Shown here in pieces: positions 56,261 to 64,000 of a stretch of DNA of 64,000 nucleotides. The stretch is from Carboxylicivirga caseinilyticus (GTDB lineage Bacteria; Bacteroidota; Bacteroidia; Bacteroidales; Marinilabiliaceae). Positions within the stretch are counted from its first letter, which is position 1, and each line of letters starts with the position of its first letter. The position numbers were made by a program, and so were the translations under genes. The stretch lies in NCBI GenBank assembly GCA_025499705.1, contig JAFMVE010000021.1, positions 25,706-89,705 on the forward strand, in the 5' to 3' direction. The notes under the pieces are model-generated. The model saw nothing but the letters and a program-made list of their open reading frames with translations. It was not told where the DNA came from and did not search any database.

Positions 56261-57103
56261 CTAATAAGCTTTTAAACTTAAATCAAGACTCTTAATGTGA
56301 TGGGTCAGTGCTCCTACTGAGATATAATCCACTCCACACTCTGCATAATCTCGCAGTGTATCCATTGTTATACCACCTGAAGATTCTGTTTCGAAACGTC
56401 CGGCAATCAATTCAACAGCCTTTCTTGTATTATCTATTGAAAAATTGTCCAGCATAATACGGTGTATACCACCAACACGAAGCACTTCATTTAATTCATC
56501 AAAATTACGTACTTCAACCTCAATCTTAAGATTTTTATTTTTTTCTTTAAGATAAATCTGAACTGCTTCAACAGCTTTTTCAATACCTCCGGCAAAATCA
56601 ATATGATTATCTTTTAGCATAACCATATCATACAACCCCATGCGATGGTTAACACCACCTCCGATCCTGACAGCTTCTTTTTCTAAAATACGCATTCCCG
56701 GAGTGGTTTTACGGGTATCCAGAACACGGGTTTTAGTTCCTTCCAGACGTTTAACGTAATCATTTGTGCGTGTTGCTATGCCGCTCATTCGCTGCATAAC
56801 ATTCAAGACTATACGTTCCGCCTGTAAAAGCGACCAAACTTTACCTTCTGCATTCAATACGATATCTCCGGGCTGAATCAAGGATCCGTCTTCAATTAGT
56901 TTTTCTATCTTAATCTCGGGATCAATTTTATGAAATATGCTAATTCCGATTTCAACTCCGGCAAGAATTCCCTCTTCCTTAGCAAGCAATTTCATTCTTC
57001 CACTTGCCTCTTCTGGTATACATGAGCGTGACGAATGATCACCATCGCCAATATCCTCTTTAACAGCAAGATTTATAAAAGTTTCAATCAATTCATTATT
57101 CAT
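56261..57103 (-). CDS. nadC: Nicotinate-nucleotide pyrophosphorylase (quinolinate phosphoribosyltransferase)
   Basis: 280 aa from the ATG at 57103, which starts MNNELIETFINLAVKEDIGDGDHSS as the family does; the ATG at 57115 adds four residues. Signatures include AEGKVWSLLQAERIVLNVMQRMSGIATRT, TRVLDTRKTTPGMR, GGVNHRMGLYDMVMLKDNH and SSGGITMDTLRDYAECGVDYISVGALTHH. It converts quinolinate and PRPP to nicotinate mononucleotide in NAD synthesis. It overlaps the DUF4783 gene upstream, so the two are co-transcribed. Confidence 0.96.
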   Translation of the reverse strand: MNNELIETFINLAVKEDIGDGDHSSRSCIPEEASGRMKLLAKEEGILAGVEIGISIFHKIDPEIKIEKLIEDGSLIQPGDIVLNAEGKVWSLLQAERIVLNVMQRMSGIATRTNDYVKRLEGTKTRVLDTRKTTPGMRILEKEAVRIGGGVNHRMGLYDMVMLKDNHIDFAGGIEKAVEAVQIYLKEKNKNLKIEVEVRNFDELNEVLRVGGIHRIMLDNFSIDNTRKAVELIAGRFETESSGGITMDTLRDYAECGVDYISVGALTHHIKSLDLSLKAY

Positions 57104-57500
57104 CTTGTTTCTCAATTCTAAGTTGGTGAATCAATAATTTCGAATTCTGTACTTTAGTGAGAAATGTAAAACGAAAATGGTTATTTGATGAATCGTAATT
57201 ACCTATGGCAAAAGAAGCATTTTCTTTTTTGCCTTCATGAATTATATTGAAGTGATCAACAGGATATTCATTAAAGAAATCCTTCATTACCATTTCCGCC
57301 TGATTTTTACTATACACCCCTGTTTTAGCTGGTAAAACAAGTTCAATATTTCCGTAAAAATTTTTGGATAATGATTCTGAATCGCCCTTTCGAATCGCAT
57401 TAACCACATCTGTCGTAATCGCATTATTAGTTTGCGCACCAACATCAGCCATTACCATTAAAGCTGCAACCGAAAGGATAAGATAAGTAAGAATCTTCAT
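57096..57500 (-). CDS. DUF4783 secreted protein
   Basis: 134 aa from the ATG at 57500 (the one at 57533 lacks a signal peptide fit). A signal peptide (LTYLILSVAALMVMADVGAQ) is followed by a small NTF2-like alpha/beta domain: VVNAIRKGDSESLSKNF, VLPAKTGVYSKNQAEMVMKDFFNEYP, NHFRFTFLTKVQ. DUF4783 is a Bacteroidota family of unknown role often found directly before nadC, as here. It should act in the periplasm. Confidence 0.78.
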   Translation of the reverse strand: MKILTYLILSVAALMVMADVGAQTNNAITTDVVNAIRKGDSESLSKNFYGNIELVLPAKTGVYSKNQAEMVMKDFFNEYPVDHFNIIHEGKKENASFAIGNYDSSNNHFRFTFLTKVQNSKLLIHQLRIEKQDE

Positions 57501-57569
57501 ATTATGACATTTGGTTTGTGTTCTTACAATCAAAAATCACGCCTTTTCTAACTTTTTCCCAACTAAAAT

Positions 57570-57577
57570 CAAAATTA
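57570..57577 (-). promoter_or_regulatory. Promoter -7 element of the DUF4783-nadC operon
   Basis: Minus strand TAATTTTG, a perfect TAnnTTTG, about 70 nt upstream of the DUF4783 ATG; GTG rather than TTG is at -33. Confidence 0.5.
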
Positions 57578-57582
57578 CCCAA

Positions 57583-57611
57583 TTGTTTTTTACGAACACT
57601 CACTAACTTTA
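57583..57611 (+). promoter_or_regulatory. Promoter of rlmH, overlapping the divergent nadC promoter
   Basis: TTG (57583-57585), 18 nt, then TAACTTTA (57604-57611), one mismatch to TAnnTTTG. Its -33 region lies within about 10 nt of the nadC-side -7 element, so the two polymerases may compete. Confidence 0.5.
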
Positions 57612-57693
57612 GCAACAAAAGTATTGAAATAGCATTATTAACCACCAATTTTATTGTATTATTTTACAAGTCGACGGCTAAAACTGCATACGT

Positions 57694-58167
57694 ATGAAAA
57701 TAGAATTAGTTATGATAGGTAAGACAGATGAAAAATATCTAATCCAGGGAATTGAAAAATACCTGCAACGATTAAAGCACTACATTTCATTTAAAATGAC
57801 CACCATACCTGATCTAAAAAATACAAAAAATCTTAGCGAGGACCAACAAAAGAAATTAGAAGGAGATCAAATATTATCACAACTTCAACCTGGCGATCAG
57901 CTGATTTTACTTGATGAAAACGGGAAAGAATTTAATTCAGTTGGATTCTCCGATTTTATAGAGAAAAAAATGATATCAGGATTAAAACGTTTAGTATTTG
58001 TTATTGGTGGTCCGTATGGTTTCTCTGACGAAGTATACAAAAAAGCAAATCAAAAAATTAGCATGTCGCAAATGACTTTTTCTCATCAAATGGTTCGATT
58101 ATTTTTCACTGAACAGGTTTATAGGGCCATGACTATATTAAAAAATGAACCTTATCATCATCAATAA
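57694..58167 (+). CDS. rlmH: 23S rRNA (pseudouridine1915-N3)-methyltransferase
   Basis: 157 aa, the usual length. SPOUT-type knotted methyltransferase: LVMIGKTDEKYLIQGIEKYLQRLKHY, LLDENGKEFNSVGFSDFI, FVIGGPYGFSDEVYKKANQKISMSQMTFSHQMVRLFFTEQVYRAMTILKNEPYHHQ. The C-terminal Tyr-His-His that contacts the ribosome is present. It methylates the universally conserved pseudouridine of helix 69 on assembled 70S ribosomes. Confidence 0.96.
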   Translation: MKIELVMIGKTDEKYLIQGIEKYLQRLKHYISFKMTTIPDLKNTKNLSEDQQKKLEGDQILSQLQPGDQLILLDENGKEFNSVGFSDFIEKKMISGLKRLVFVIGGPYGFSDEVYKKANQKISMSQMTFSHQMVRLFFTEQVYRAMTILKNEPYHHQ

Positions 58168-58256
58168 TTCTGTTTTAAAGAGAAATAGCATAGTTTTTGC
58201 ATACCTTTAAGTTTAATGATGAAAATTTACTTTAATCTAGTTTGATATCAAGCTAT

Positions 58257-61200
58257 ATGGCAAGACAAAAACCCCGAATCATCACCTATTTTATAATTGC
58301 TGTTTTACTCTTTACTATTGGTAAAGTCACTAATAATGTTTTTGATACAAAATATTCCATACATGAAGATGTTAAGTCTATTCAAAAATTAATACTACAG
58401 ACTCAGCAATCACTAGAGAAAAACCTTATTACCCTTTCAAAAACAGACGTATCGGATAACAATAGAATTTGGGCATTGATGGATTCGCTATCCAATACAG
58501 ATAATATTTATTATCTATTTCGAGATTCGGTTCCTATTGGATGGTCTTCATCAAGAATACCGATGAACGGATTCTACACGGAACCTGATCAGTTAAACAT
58601 TAAAAAATTTGCAAACGGTTGGTATTTATCACAAAGTATACAATCGGGGGAATATGTATGGCTTGCGATCAATTGGATTAAAAAGGAATACAGCTACCAA
58701 AACAAATTTTTGTCCAATAGTTACTCCATTCATAACTCCCTCAATTTTGAACCTCGTATTACACTTGATAAATCTGAAAATGAAAATTTACAGATAAAAG
58801 ATAAAAACGGTAATTATCTTTTCTCTTTGGTTTTTGATTCAAAGGATAAAAATCTACCAAAAATCAGTGTTTTTATTTTTCTTATTAATATCCTTTCATT
58901 GATACTTATTCTGGTTGGCACTGATAAACTCTTTAACCTATATAGCAATAACAAAAACAGTAATTACCTTTTTATACCAGCTCTTTTAATCCTGTTTTTA
59001 ATATACCTTCTCTTTCAACATTACTGTATTCCCGATCCATTTTATCACACAACATTTTTCTCACCATCAACCTTTGCTGTTTCGAAGTGGCTGCCATCAT
59101 TGGCTAATCTTGAAGTATTTGGTGCATTAATTCTATACTGGAGTTATTGGTTTTACAAATATTTCAAAAAACCGAGAGCCTTAGATCAATTGGAAAGCAA
59201 TAGAAAAGCCTATTATTTAAGCATTCTTCTAAGTACCTTCTTCATTCTAAGCTATTTCCTCTTTATTAACGACCTGATTTATATGCTTGTACGCAACTCT
59301 TCTCAAGCATCTATATTCTTTAACATTGAGGACCTTAACGAAGTATTTGTATTCAAACTATTAATTCTTGCACAATTGTTTTTAGCTTTTGCTTTTGTCT
59401 TTGAGAAACTTGTGTCGGTTTATAAAAAGAACTTATCCTATGTTGGCTTTTTCCTGATTAGTTGCTTGAGCTACTTTATAATATGGTTATTGAGTAACAT
59501 TCTTCATTATGATATTCATCCCAGTAGTCTGGCCTTCTTCCTTTTTTTGGGAGGTATCTTATTCACTACTAAAAGAAATATCCAAAATAAGTTGAATTAT
59601 GGAACCTTTATTCTGATTGTTTTTCTTATATCAGGATTCAATATTTATCAGTTATATCACTATAACATTGTAAAAGAAGCTACAAACAGGGAATTATTAA
59701 TTGAAAATTTATCATTTCAATTACTACGCGAAGCAGATCCGGTAGCTGAAATGTATTTATCAGATATCGAATCTAAACTGAAGAAGGATGAAACTCTAAA
59801 GGAATTACTTCATAAAAATCATATCAACGAAGATCTCATCTATGATCACTTAAAAAAGAATTATTTCCTTGGATACTGGCAGCGTTACGAAGTTCAGGTA
59901 ACACCTTGCTGGCCGGGGCTGAATTTAATTATGGAGCATAACGATGAAACAGCCAATTGTTACAACTACTTTCAGGATGTATTAAATTCCTTCGGTGAAT
60001 TAATACCCAATAGTAAGGTTTTCTATTATCTGGATAATGATAATGGACAAGTATCCTATTTTGGCCGAATGTGTTTCTTCGAAAATGATCCATCATACGA
60101 AACAACATTGTTCTTTGAAATTAATTCGAAACCTACCTTCTCAGGTCTTGGTTATCCTGAGTTGTTAACAACAGCACAGGAACAAATAAACTTAAGTAAT
60201 CTAAGAAATTATTCATATGCCAATTACATTGATGGAAAACTTGTTAAACAAAGCGGAACATTTAACTACCCATCAAAAAATAGTAAATACATGGCAAATG
60301 AGGGTGAGAAAATATTTATGACGGAACAAAAGATGTCTCACTTAATTTACAGTCCAAATAAAAACACAACCATCGTTTTAAGTCGCCATCAGGTTCGTAC
60401 ATTTCATATAATGATGGCCTTTTCAACCTTCTTTATCTTATTCTTTGTATTGGCATCAACCATGCTACTTTTTACAAAGTTCAGGAAGAACAGGTACAAA
60501 TTCTCCTTCTCGATACAGGAGCGTATTCAAATAACATTTGTTAGTCTCTTGGTAAAGATTTTGGTAATTATGGGTGTTAGCTCTGTTTACTACTCTGTTT
60601 ATCAATTCAAACAAAAAAATAATCTAATGCTATCGCAACGCATTAGATCTGTGTTACAAGAGATGGAACAGAAAATCATCAATGAACCTGAATTAGATGA
60701 AGGACTTGAAGATTACCTGGAATATCTGCTTCAAAAATTCTCCAATGTTTTTTATAGTGATATTAACCTATATAAATTAGATGGTCGTTTACTGGCAACC
60801 TCACGCCCTGAGCTTTATGACAAAGGATTAACTGGACGAAAAATGGATCCTCATGCATATAAAAAGCTATTTGTTGATAATTATACCGAATATATTCACG
60901 AAGAAACCATCGGATCATTATCCTACACTTCGGCATATATTCCGATTTACAATTATGAAAATAAAGTATTAGCCTATTTGAATCTTCCCTACTTTGTTGG
61001 TAATAACGAGTTAAAAACTGAAATATCATCGCTGATTGTTGCTGTTGTGAATGCATATCTATTGTTTGTGCTATTTGCCATTGGACTGGCCGTAGTCATT
61101 TCGCGAAGAATCACTCATCCTTTGATTTTAATTCAGGATAGAATGGCGCAGATTAAATTGGGACAACAAAACAAAAAAATCGGTTACAAAGGGGAAGATG

Positions 61201-61955
61201 AGATCGGAAGTCTGGTTAAGGAATACAACCGGATGGTTGATGAATTATCAGAAAGTGCTGAGAAATTAGCCAAATCAGAAAGAGAATCAGCATGGCGTGA
61301 AATGGCCAAACAGATTGCTCATGAAATAAAGAATCCACTCACACCAATGAAACTAAGTGTTCAGTATCTTCTTAGGGCTTGGGATGAACAGCAGGATTTT
61401 GAATCATATCTTCACCGGGTTTCTAAAACATTAATTGAGCAGATTGATCAATTACATGTTATTGCAAACGAATTTTCGAATTTCGCGAAAATGCCACAAG
61501 CCAATCGCCAAAAAGTCAATGTGGCAGATAAATTAGAAAGTGCCCTTTCATTATTCGAAAAGACTGAAAAGGACATCCATTTTCAACTTAATATCGAAGG
61601 TGAGGATTTAACTATCTTTGCAGATAATGATCAATTAACGAGTGTCTTTAACAACCTGCTAAAAAATGCAGTGCAGGCAATTCCTAAAGGCAAAAAAGGC
61701 AATATCAATATTTCTGTATCGAAAAAAAGTACTAATGTTCATTTAACCTTTTCTGATAATGGCAGGGGAATGGATGATGAGACAAAGAACAAAATCTTCA
61801 TGCCTAATTTTACAACTAAATCATCAGGTATGGGATTAGGTCTATCGATAGTTAAAAACATTGTAAAAAATAGTGGTGGAGAAATCTGGTTCGAAACAAC
61901 ACCCAATATTGGTACTACTTTTTATGTTGATTTTCCTCTTTATTATGGTTCCTGA
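58257..61955 (+). CDS. Large NtrY-like membrane sensor histidine kinase
   Basis: 1232 aa from the ATG at 58257 (a TTG at 58242 is weaker). The first 500 residues hold one N-terminal TM, a periplasmic loop and a cluster of about 6-7 TM helices (SVFIFLINILSLILIL, FIPALLILFLIYLLF, YLSILLSTFFILSYFLF and others). A large extracytoplasmic region follows, then a further TM pair, HAMP (SRRITHPLILIQDRMAQIKLG), HisKA with His at about 1022 (QIAHEIKNPLTPMKLS) and HATPase (LKNAVQAIPKG, GRGMDDETKNKIF, GMGLGLSIVKNI). The NPLTP motif is typical of NtrY/NtrB-type kinases. No cognate response regulator lies beside it. Its 3' end overlaps the convergent RDD gene by 13 nt. Confidence 0.9.
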   Translation: MARQKPRIITYFIIAVLLFTIGKVTNNVFDTKYSIHEDVKSIQKLILQTQQSLEKNLITLSKTDVSDNNRIWALMDSLSNTDNIYYLFRDSVPIGWSSSRIPMNGFYTEPDQLNIKKFANGWYLSQSIQSGEYVWLAINWIKKEYSYQNKFLSNSYSIHNSLNFEPRITLDKSENENLQIKDKNGNYLFSLVFDSKDKNLPKISVFIFLINILSLILILVGTDKLFNLYSNNKNSNYLFIPALLILFLIYLLFQHYCIPDPFYHTTFFSPSTFAVSKWLPSLANLEVFGALILYWSYWFYKYFKKPRALDQLESNRKAYYLSILLSTFFILSYFLFINDLIYMLVRNSSQASIFFNIEDLNEVFVFKLLILAQLFLAFAFVFEKLVSVYKKNLSYVGFFLISCLSYFIIWLLSNILHYDIHPSSLAFFLFLGGILFTTKRNIQNKLNYGTFILIVFLISGFNIYQLYHYNIVKEATNRELLIENLSFQLLREADPVAEMYLSDIESKLKKDETLKELLHKNHINEDLIYDHLKKNYFLGYWQRYEVQVTPCWPGLNLIMEHNDETANCYNYFQDVLNSFGELIPNSKVFYYLDNDNGQVSYFGRMCFFENDPSYETTLFFEINSKPTFSGLGYPELLTTAQEQINLSNLRNYSYANYIDGKLVKQSGTFNYPSKNSKYMANEGEKIFMTEQKMSHLIYSPNKNTTIVLSRHQVRTFHIMMAFSTFFILFFVLASTMLLFTKFRKNRYKFSFSIQERIQITFVSLLVKILVIMGVSSVYYSVYQFKQKNNLMLSQRIRSVLQEMEQKIINEPELDEGLEDYLEYLLQKFSNVFYSDINLYKLDGRLLATSRPELYDKGLTGRKMDPHAYKKLFVDNYTEYIHEETIGSLSYTSAYIPIYNYENKVLAYLNLPYFVGNNELKTEISSLIVAVVNAYLLFVLFAIGLAVVISRRITHPLILIQDRMAQIKLGQQNKKIGYKGEDEIGSLVKEYNRMVDELSESAEKLAKSERESAWREMAKQIAHEIKNPLTPMKLSVQYLLRAWDEQQDFESYLHRVSKTLIEQIDQLHVIANEFSNFAKMPQANRQKVNVADKLESALSLFEKTEKDIHFQLNIEGEDLTIFADNDQLTSVFNNLLKNAVQAIPKGKKGNINISVSKKSTNVHLTFSDNGRGMDDETKNKIFMPNFTTKSSGMGLGLSIVKNIVKNSGGEIWFETTPNIGTTFYVDFPLYYGS

Positions 61956-62317
61956 TCAACAGTAGAAATGACTTTCGTTTCAGACCACTTTTCACCTAAG
62001 CGTTGTTCAGCGAATAGGAACAATAGTATTTCGTAGAGGTTAAGAATAGGTATTAGAAAGATAATATTACGAATTAAGGCCTTCTCAGGATATTTTTCCA
62101 CTGATTCATCATGTGGATTCTTAACCAATTTGATTTTAAATAAGCGACGGCCATAACTTTGTCCTTTTGTAAAAGGCATTGCATCCTTGAAAAGGAAATA
62201 AATAAGGCCAAATATCCACCCTATTCGCGGAAATAAGCTTATTCCAATGGCAATTATCAAGTCAATACCAAAAGCAAATAAGCGAGGGTAAAAATTAGCT
62301 GTTTTACCAAATTTCAT
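61943..62317 (-). CDS. RDD-family membrane protein
   Basis: 124 aa with about three TM segments (LFAFGIDLIIAIGISLFP, IGWIFGLIYFLFKDAM, RNIIFLIPILNLYEILLFLFA). The signature residues of the RDD domain are RLFAFGIDLII (Arg, Asp) and GRRLFKIKLVK. The role of the family is unclear; some members transport ions. It is the third gene of the hemerythrin-LuxR minus-strand unit, 22 nt downstream. Confidence 0.75.
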   Translation of the reverse strand: MKFGKTANFYPRLFAFGIDLIIAIGISLFPRIGWIFGLIYFLFKDAMPFTKGQSYGRRLFKIKLVKNPHDESVEKYPEKALIRNIIFLIPILNLYEILLFLFAEQRLGEKWSETKVISTVDQEP

Positions 62318-62339
62318 ACTTGAGTAATAAAAAAGCCTG

Positions 62340-62918
62340 TTACTTTATATCATTCATGTGTATAATGTTATTAATAATTGCGTAAACAGTCAAACCAGAA
62401 ACGGTTTTAATGCCTAATTTACGTGTAATATTTTTTCGATGAGATATTACCGTATGAGTACTGATAAACTCCTTTTCAGCTATTTCTTTATTAGTCAACC
62501 CTAAAGCCACGCATTTTAAAATGGACTTTTCTCTTGGGCTTAAGTCTTCCGTTTGATCTTCTTCTTCCTTATTCTTTTTTACTTCAACAACCATTGATTG
62601 TAGTTTATCTACTATAGCAGCTTTAGGTTGTAATATCGAAAATTGATTGCCGGAAACATCTTCCGGTAAAGCTGAATACAATAAATATTGAATTATAGTA
62701 TCCTTACTAATCAATTGTTTGAACTGATCATATTCATCAACATTAAAGATCGAGGCATTAATAAATATAATATCAAAATCTATATCCTTTAATAATACAA
62801 AACATTGTTTCGAATTATCAGTGATCTTAACCTGATGAACTTCTCTTAGTTGATTAAGCAACGATGCCAAAGCCGAAGTTACCAGAAAAGACTGATCCGC
62901 TATTAAAACAGTAACCAT
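62340..62918 (-). CDS. NarL/LuxR-type regulator with a degenerate receiver domain
   Basis: 192 aa. A receiver-like domain (about 1-115) is followed by a LuxR HTH (LSPREKSILKCVALGLTNKEIAEKEFISTHTVISHRKNITRKLGIKTVSGLTVYAI). The phospho-acceptor position reads FDIIFINASIF, so Asn54 replaces Asp, and the acidic pocket has only Asp8 (IADQS). It therefore cannot be phosphorylated in the normal way and may sense through a partner or a ligand. It follows the hemerythrin gene by 4 nt. Confidence 0.85.
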   Translation of the reverse strand: MVTVLIADQSFLVTSALASLLNQLREVHQVKITDNSKQCFVLLKDIDFDIIFINASIFNVDEYDQFKQLISKDTIIQYLLYSALPEDVSGNQFSILQPKAAIVDKLQSMVVEVKKNKEEEDQTEDLSPREKSILKCVALGLTNKEIAEKEFISTHTVISHRKNITRKLGIKTVSGLTVYAIINNIIHMNDIK

Positions 62919-62922
62919 AACG

Positions 62923-63663
62923 CTAACCTCGGTTTTTTATAATATTATTGAGTAAATTCTCCATTTCCTGAACGCGGGGAAACAAAACACCTTCTTCCAT
63001 ATCTGCATGATCAAGCAAATCACTTTCTAATCGAAAGATATCATAGATAAGGTTATTATATTCACAATTTTCAACAGGAGGAGGAAGATATTTTAGAAGG
63101 ATATTCTTTAAATCGAACAACTTCTCTTCAATATTATTATGATCCTCCAGATATCGTTGCATTGAGAATGGTTCTTCTCCCAAATTATCAAATTTACCTT
63201 GTTCAATCTCTGATACACGCTCTGATAGTTCAATTATATAAGGAAAAACATTTGCTTCTTCCTGTTGAATATGAAGTGTAAATTCTCTTATATATTCACG
63301 AAAAAAATTGAGCAAAAGCTCCATATTATTTTCGTTGGGATCTACCTGTTTTTCTAGATTGATTATTTGTCTTTCTATTTCAGGAATACGATAATCAATA
63401 TAGCACTTATGAGCACTCTTCAGATAATCTATCAACCACGTTACAGGAAAATCTCTAAAATACTCAACTTTGAAATAATCCTTGTCATGAAACGCATTTG
63501 CCAGACTAAGAAAGAACTGCAAATCAACACCTCTATCCAAACATACTTCTTTAACCGATTTCTCACGAAATCCCAGGGGAATCCTTAATCGCTGAATAAC
63601 TGCTAAAAGTTGAATGTCCTTCTGAACAACATCAACCATTTTCATCTCTCCGGTTATATGCAT
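62923..63663 (-). CDS. Hemerythrin-domain protein (ScdA/YtfE-like), putative oxygen/NO/redox sensor
   Basis: 246 aa. An N-terminal ScdA_N-like region (LAVIQRLRIPLGFREKSVKEVCLDRGVD, residues 20-47) lacks the Cys-Cys pair seen in true ScdA/YtfE. The hemerythrin four-helix bundle then shows the diiron ligand pattern: His85, His131xxxGlu135 (HIQQE), His175 with Glu179 (HNNIE), His219xxxGlu223 (HADME). It is cytoplasmic. YtfE-type proteins repair iron-sulfur clusters under nitrosative stress; the adjacent regulator with a dead receiver suggests a sensing role here instead, which is inference. Confidence 0.82.
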   Translation of the reverse strand: MHITGEMKMVDVVQKDIQLLAVIQRLRIPLGFREKSVKEVCLDRGVDLQFFLSLANAFHDKDYFKVEYFRDFPVTWLIDYLKSAHKCYIDYRIPEIERQIINLEKQVDPNENNMELLLNFFREYIREFTLHIQQEEANVFPYIIELSERVSEIEQGKFDNLGEEPFSMQRYLEDHNNIEEKLFDLKNILLKYLPPPVENCEYNNLIYDIFRLESDLLDHADMEEGVLFPRVQEMENLLNNIIKNRG

Positions 63664-63737
63664 AGAATTATTTTTCCACGAAAATACTCTTTATTTAGAA
63701 TTCTTACAAATAAGAAACCTTAATAAAACCATTAAAC

Positions 63738-63773
63738 GCAAAAAACCCGTTGCTCTGATTGAACAACGGGTTT
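63738..63773 (-). terminator. Terminator of the rRNA operon, distal
   Basis: AAACCCGTTG / CAACGGGTTT stem (63743-63752 with 63764-63773) and an 11-nt loop, followed on the minus strand by TTTTTGCG. Confidence 0.85.
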
Positions 63774-63784
63774 CTTCCAAAAAA

Positions 63785-63842
63785 GGGCGACCCACGATAG
63801 CCCACGATAGCTATCGTGGCGTGGCTACTCTCCCACTTCTAC
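63785..63842 (-). pseudogene. Broken second copy of the 5S rRNA 3' end with a palindromic insert
   Basis: An 18-nt stretch identical to the 5S gene (plus-strand 63825-63842, CTACTCTCCCACTTCTAC) is followed by 33 unrelated nt (63792-63824) and then GGGCGAC (63785-63791), which resembles the 5S terminus GGGCGGCGAC. The insert contains a perfect 18-bp palindrome (63802-63819, CCACGATAG CTATCGTGG) and a tandem CCCACGATAG (63791-63800, 63801-63810). It is read through from the 5S operon. Confidence 0.7.
63792..63824. repeat. Palindromic insert with a tandem 10-mer inside the 5S-tail copy
   Basis: 33 nt starting CCAC and ending GTGG, with two tandem CCCACGATAG copies and an 18-bp perfect palindrome at 63802-63819. 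It resembles the form of a small mobile palindromic element. I do not recognise the family. Confidence 0.55.
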
Positions 63843-63869
63843 AGTGAGAGAAACCTAATTTCTTTTTAC

Positions 63870-63903
63870 AAAAAAAGAGTAACTACTTTACAGTAATTAC
63901 TCT
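63870..63903 (-). terminator. Terminator-like hairpin just after the 5S gene
   Basis: AGAGTAA-CTAC / GTAA-TTACTCT stem with one mismatch (63876-63886 with 63893-63903) is followed on the minus strand by a run of six T. It lies between the 5S 3' end and the broken 5S tail. Confidence 0.65.
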
Positions 63904-63913
63904 TCTTAAAAAA

Positions 63914-64000
<87 letters not shown>

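Noticed and set aside
58257..62918. Kinase at 58.3-62.0 kb and LuxR regulator as a two-component pair
   Set aside because: They are on opposite strands and separated by the RDD gene, and the regulator lacks the phospho-accepting Asp.

Overview
The window is AT-rich chromosomal DNA from a member of the Bacteroidota. The evidence is a SusC/SusD polysaccharide-utilisation locus (PUL), a giant hybrid two-component regulator, DUF5686, DUF4783, DUF3823 and LPP20 families, many short Bacteroidota-type lipoprotein signals, and promoters of the TTG-N19-TAnnTTTG form. A marine or sediment Bacteroidales/Marinilabiliales-like anaerobe or facultative anaerobe fits (glycyl-radical enzyme, molybdate genes), but the genus is inference only. 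I see no CRISPR array, prophage, transposase or tRNA gene. The right edge lies inside an rRNA operon (5S, minus strand).

Layout. 1-9.1 kb: housekeeping genes, namely the edge of an HlyD-type efflux adaptor, glmM-like phosphohexomutase, an RluB-type pseudouridine synthase, a DUF5686 outer-membrane protein and valS. 9.2-28.3 kb: an arabinose-type PUL on the minus strand (SusC, SusD, DUF3823, DUF4965/GtaA-like, GH127, an unassigned 677-aa secreted protein, GH43, aldose 1-epimerase). A hybrid sensor/AraC regulator (HTCS) is divergent to it. Two strong intercistronic hairpins with U-tracts divide the PUL transcript. 28.3-30.8 kb: a molybdate module (ModE-like regulator, outer-membrane porin, ModA) with three tandem ModE-like operators in front of the porin. 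31-38 kb: mixed genes (DmeF-like metal exporter, DinB-like, DUF1287, beta-helix protein, M24 peptidase, alpha/beta hydrolase, class-C beta-lactamase-like protein), followed by a structured, terminator-ended non-coding segment. 38.5-42 kb: a glycyl-radical dehydratase closely resembling trans-4-hydroxy-L-proline dehydratase, with its radical-SAM activase. 42-52 kb: a housekeeping run (rlmL-like, FabK/nitronate-monooxygenase-like, two M16 peptidases, relA/spoT, Fur-family regulator, purA). 52-63.7 kb: GNAT, D-threonine-aldolase-like enzyme, a TPR/LPP20 lipoprotein pair, nadC, rlmH, a large NtrY-like kinase, RDD protein, and a hemerythrin/LuxR pair. 63.7-64 kb: two terminators, a broken copy of the 5S 3' end with a palindromic insert, and the true 5S.

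How it works together. The PUL should import and dismantle an L-arabinose-rich glycan under HTCS control. The molybdate module looks like a self-contained regulon in which ModE controls an outer-membrane channel plus periplasmic binding protein. The hemerythrin/LuxR pair looks like an oxygen, NO or redox sensing unit.

All calls come from reading translated sequence and motifs. No database search was run.
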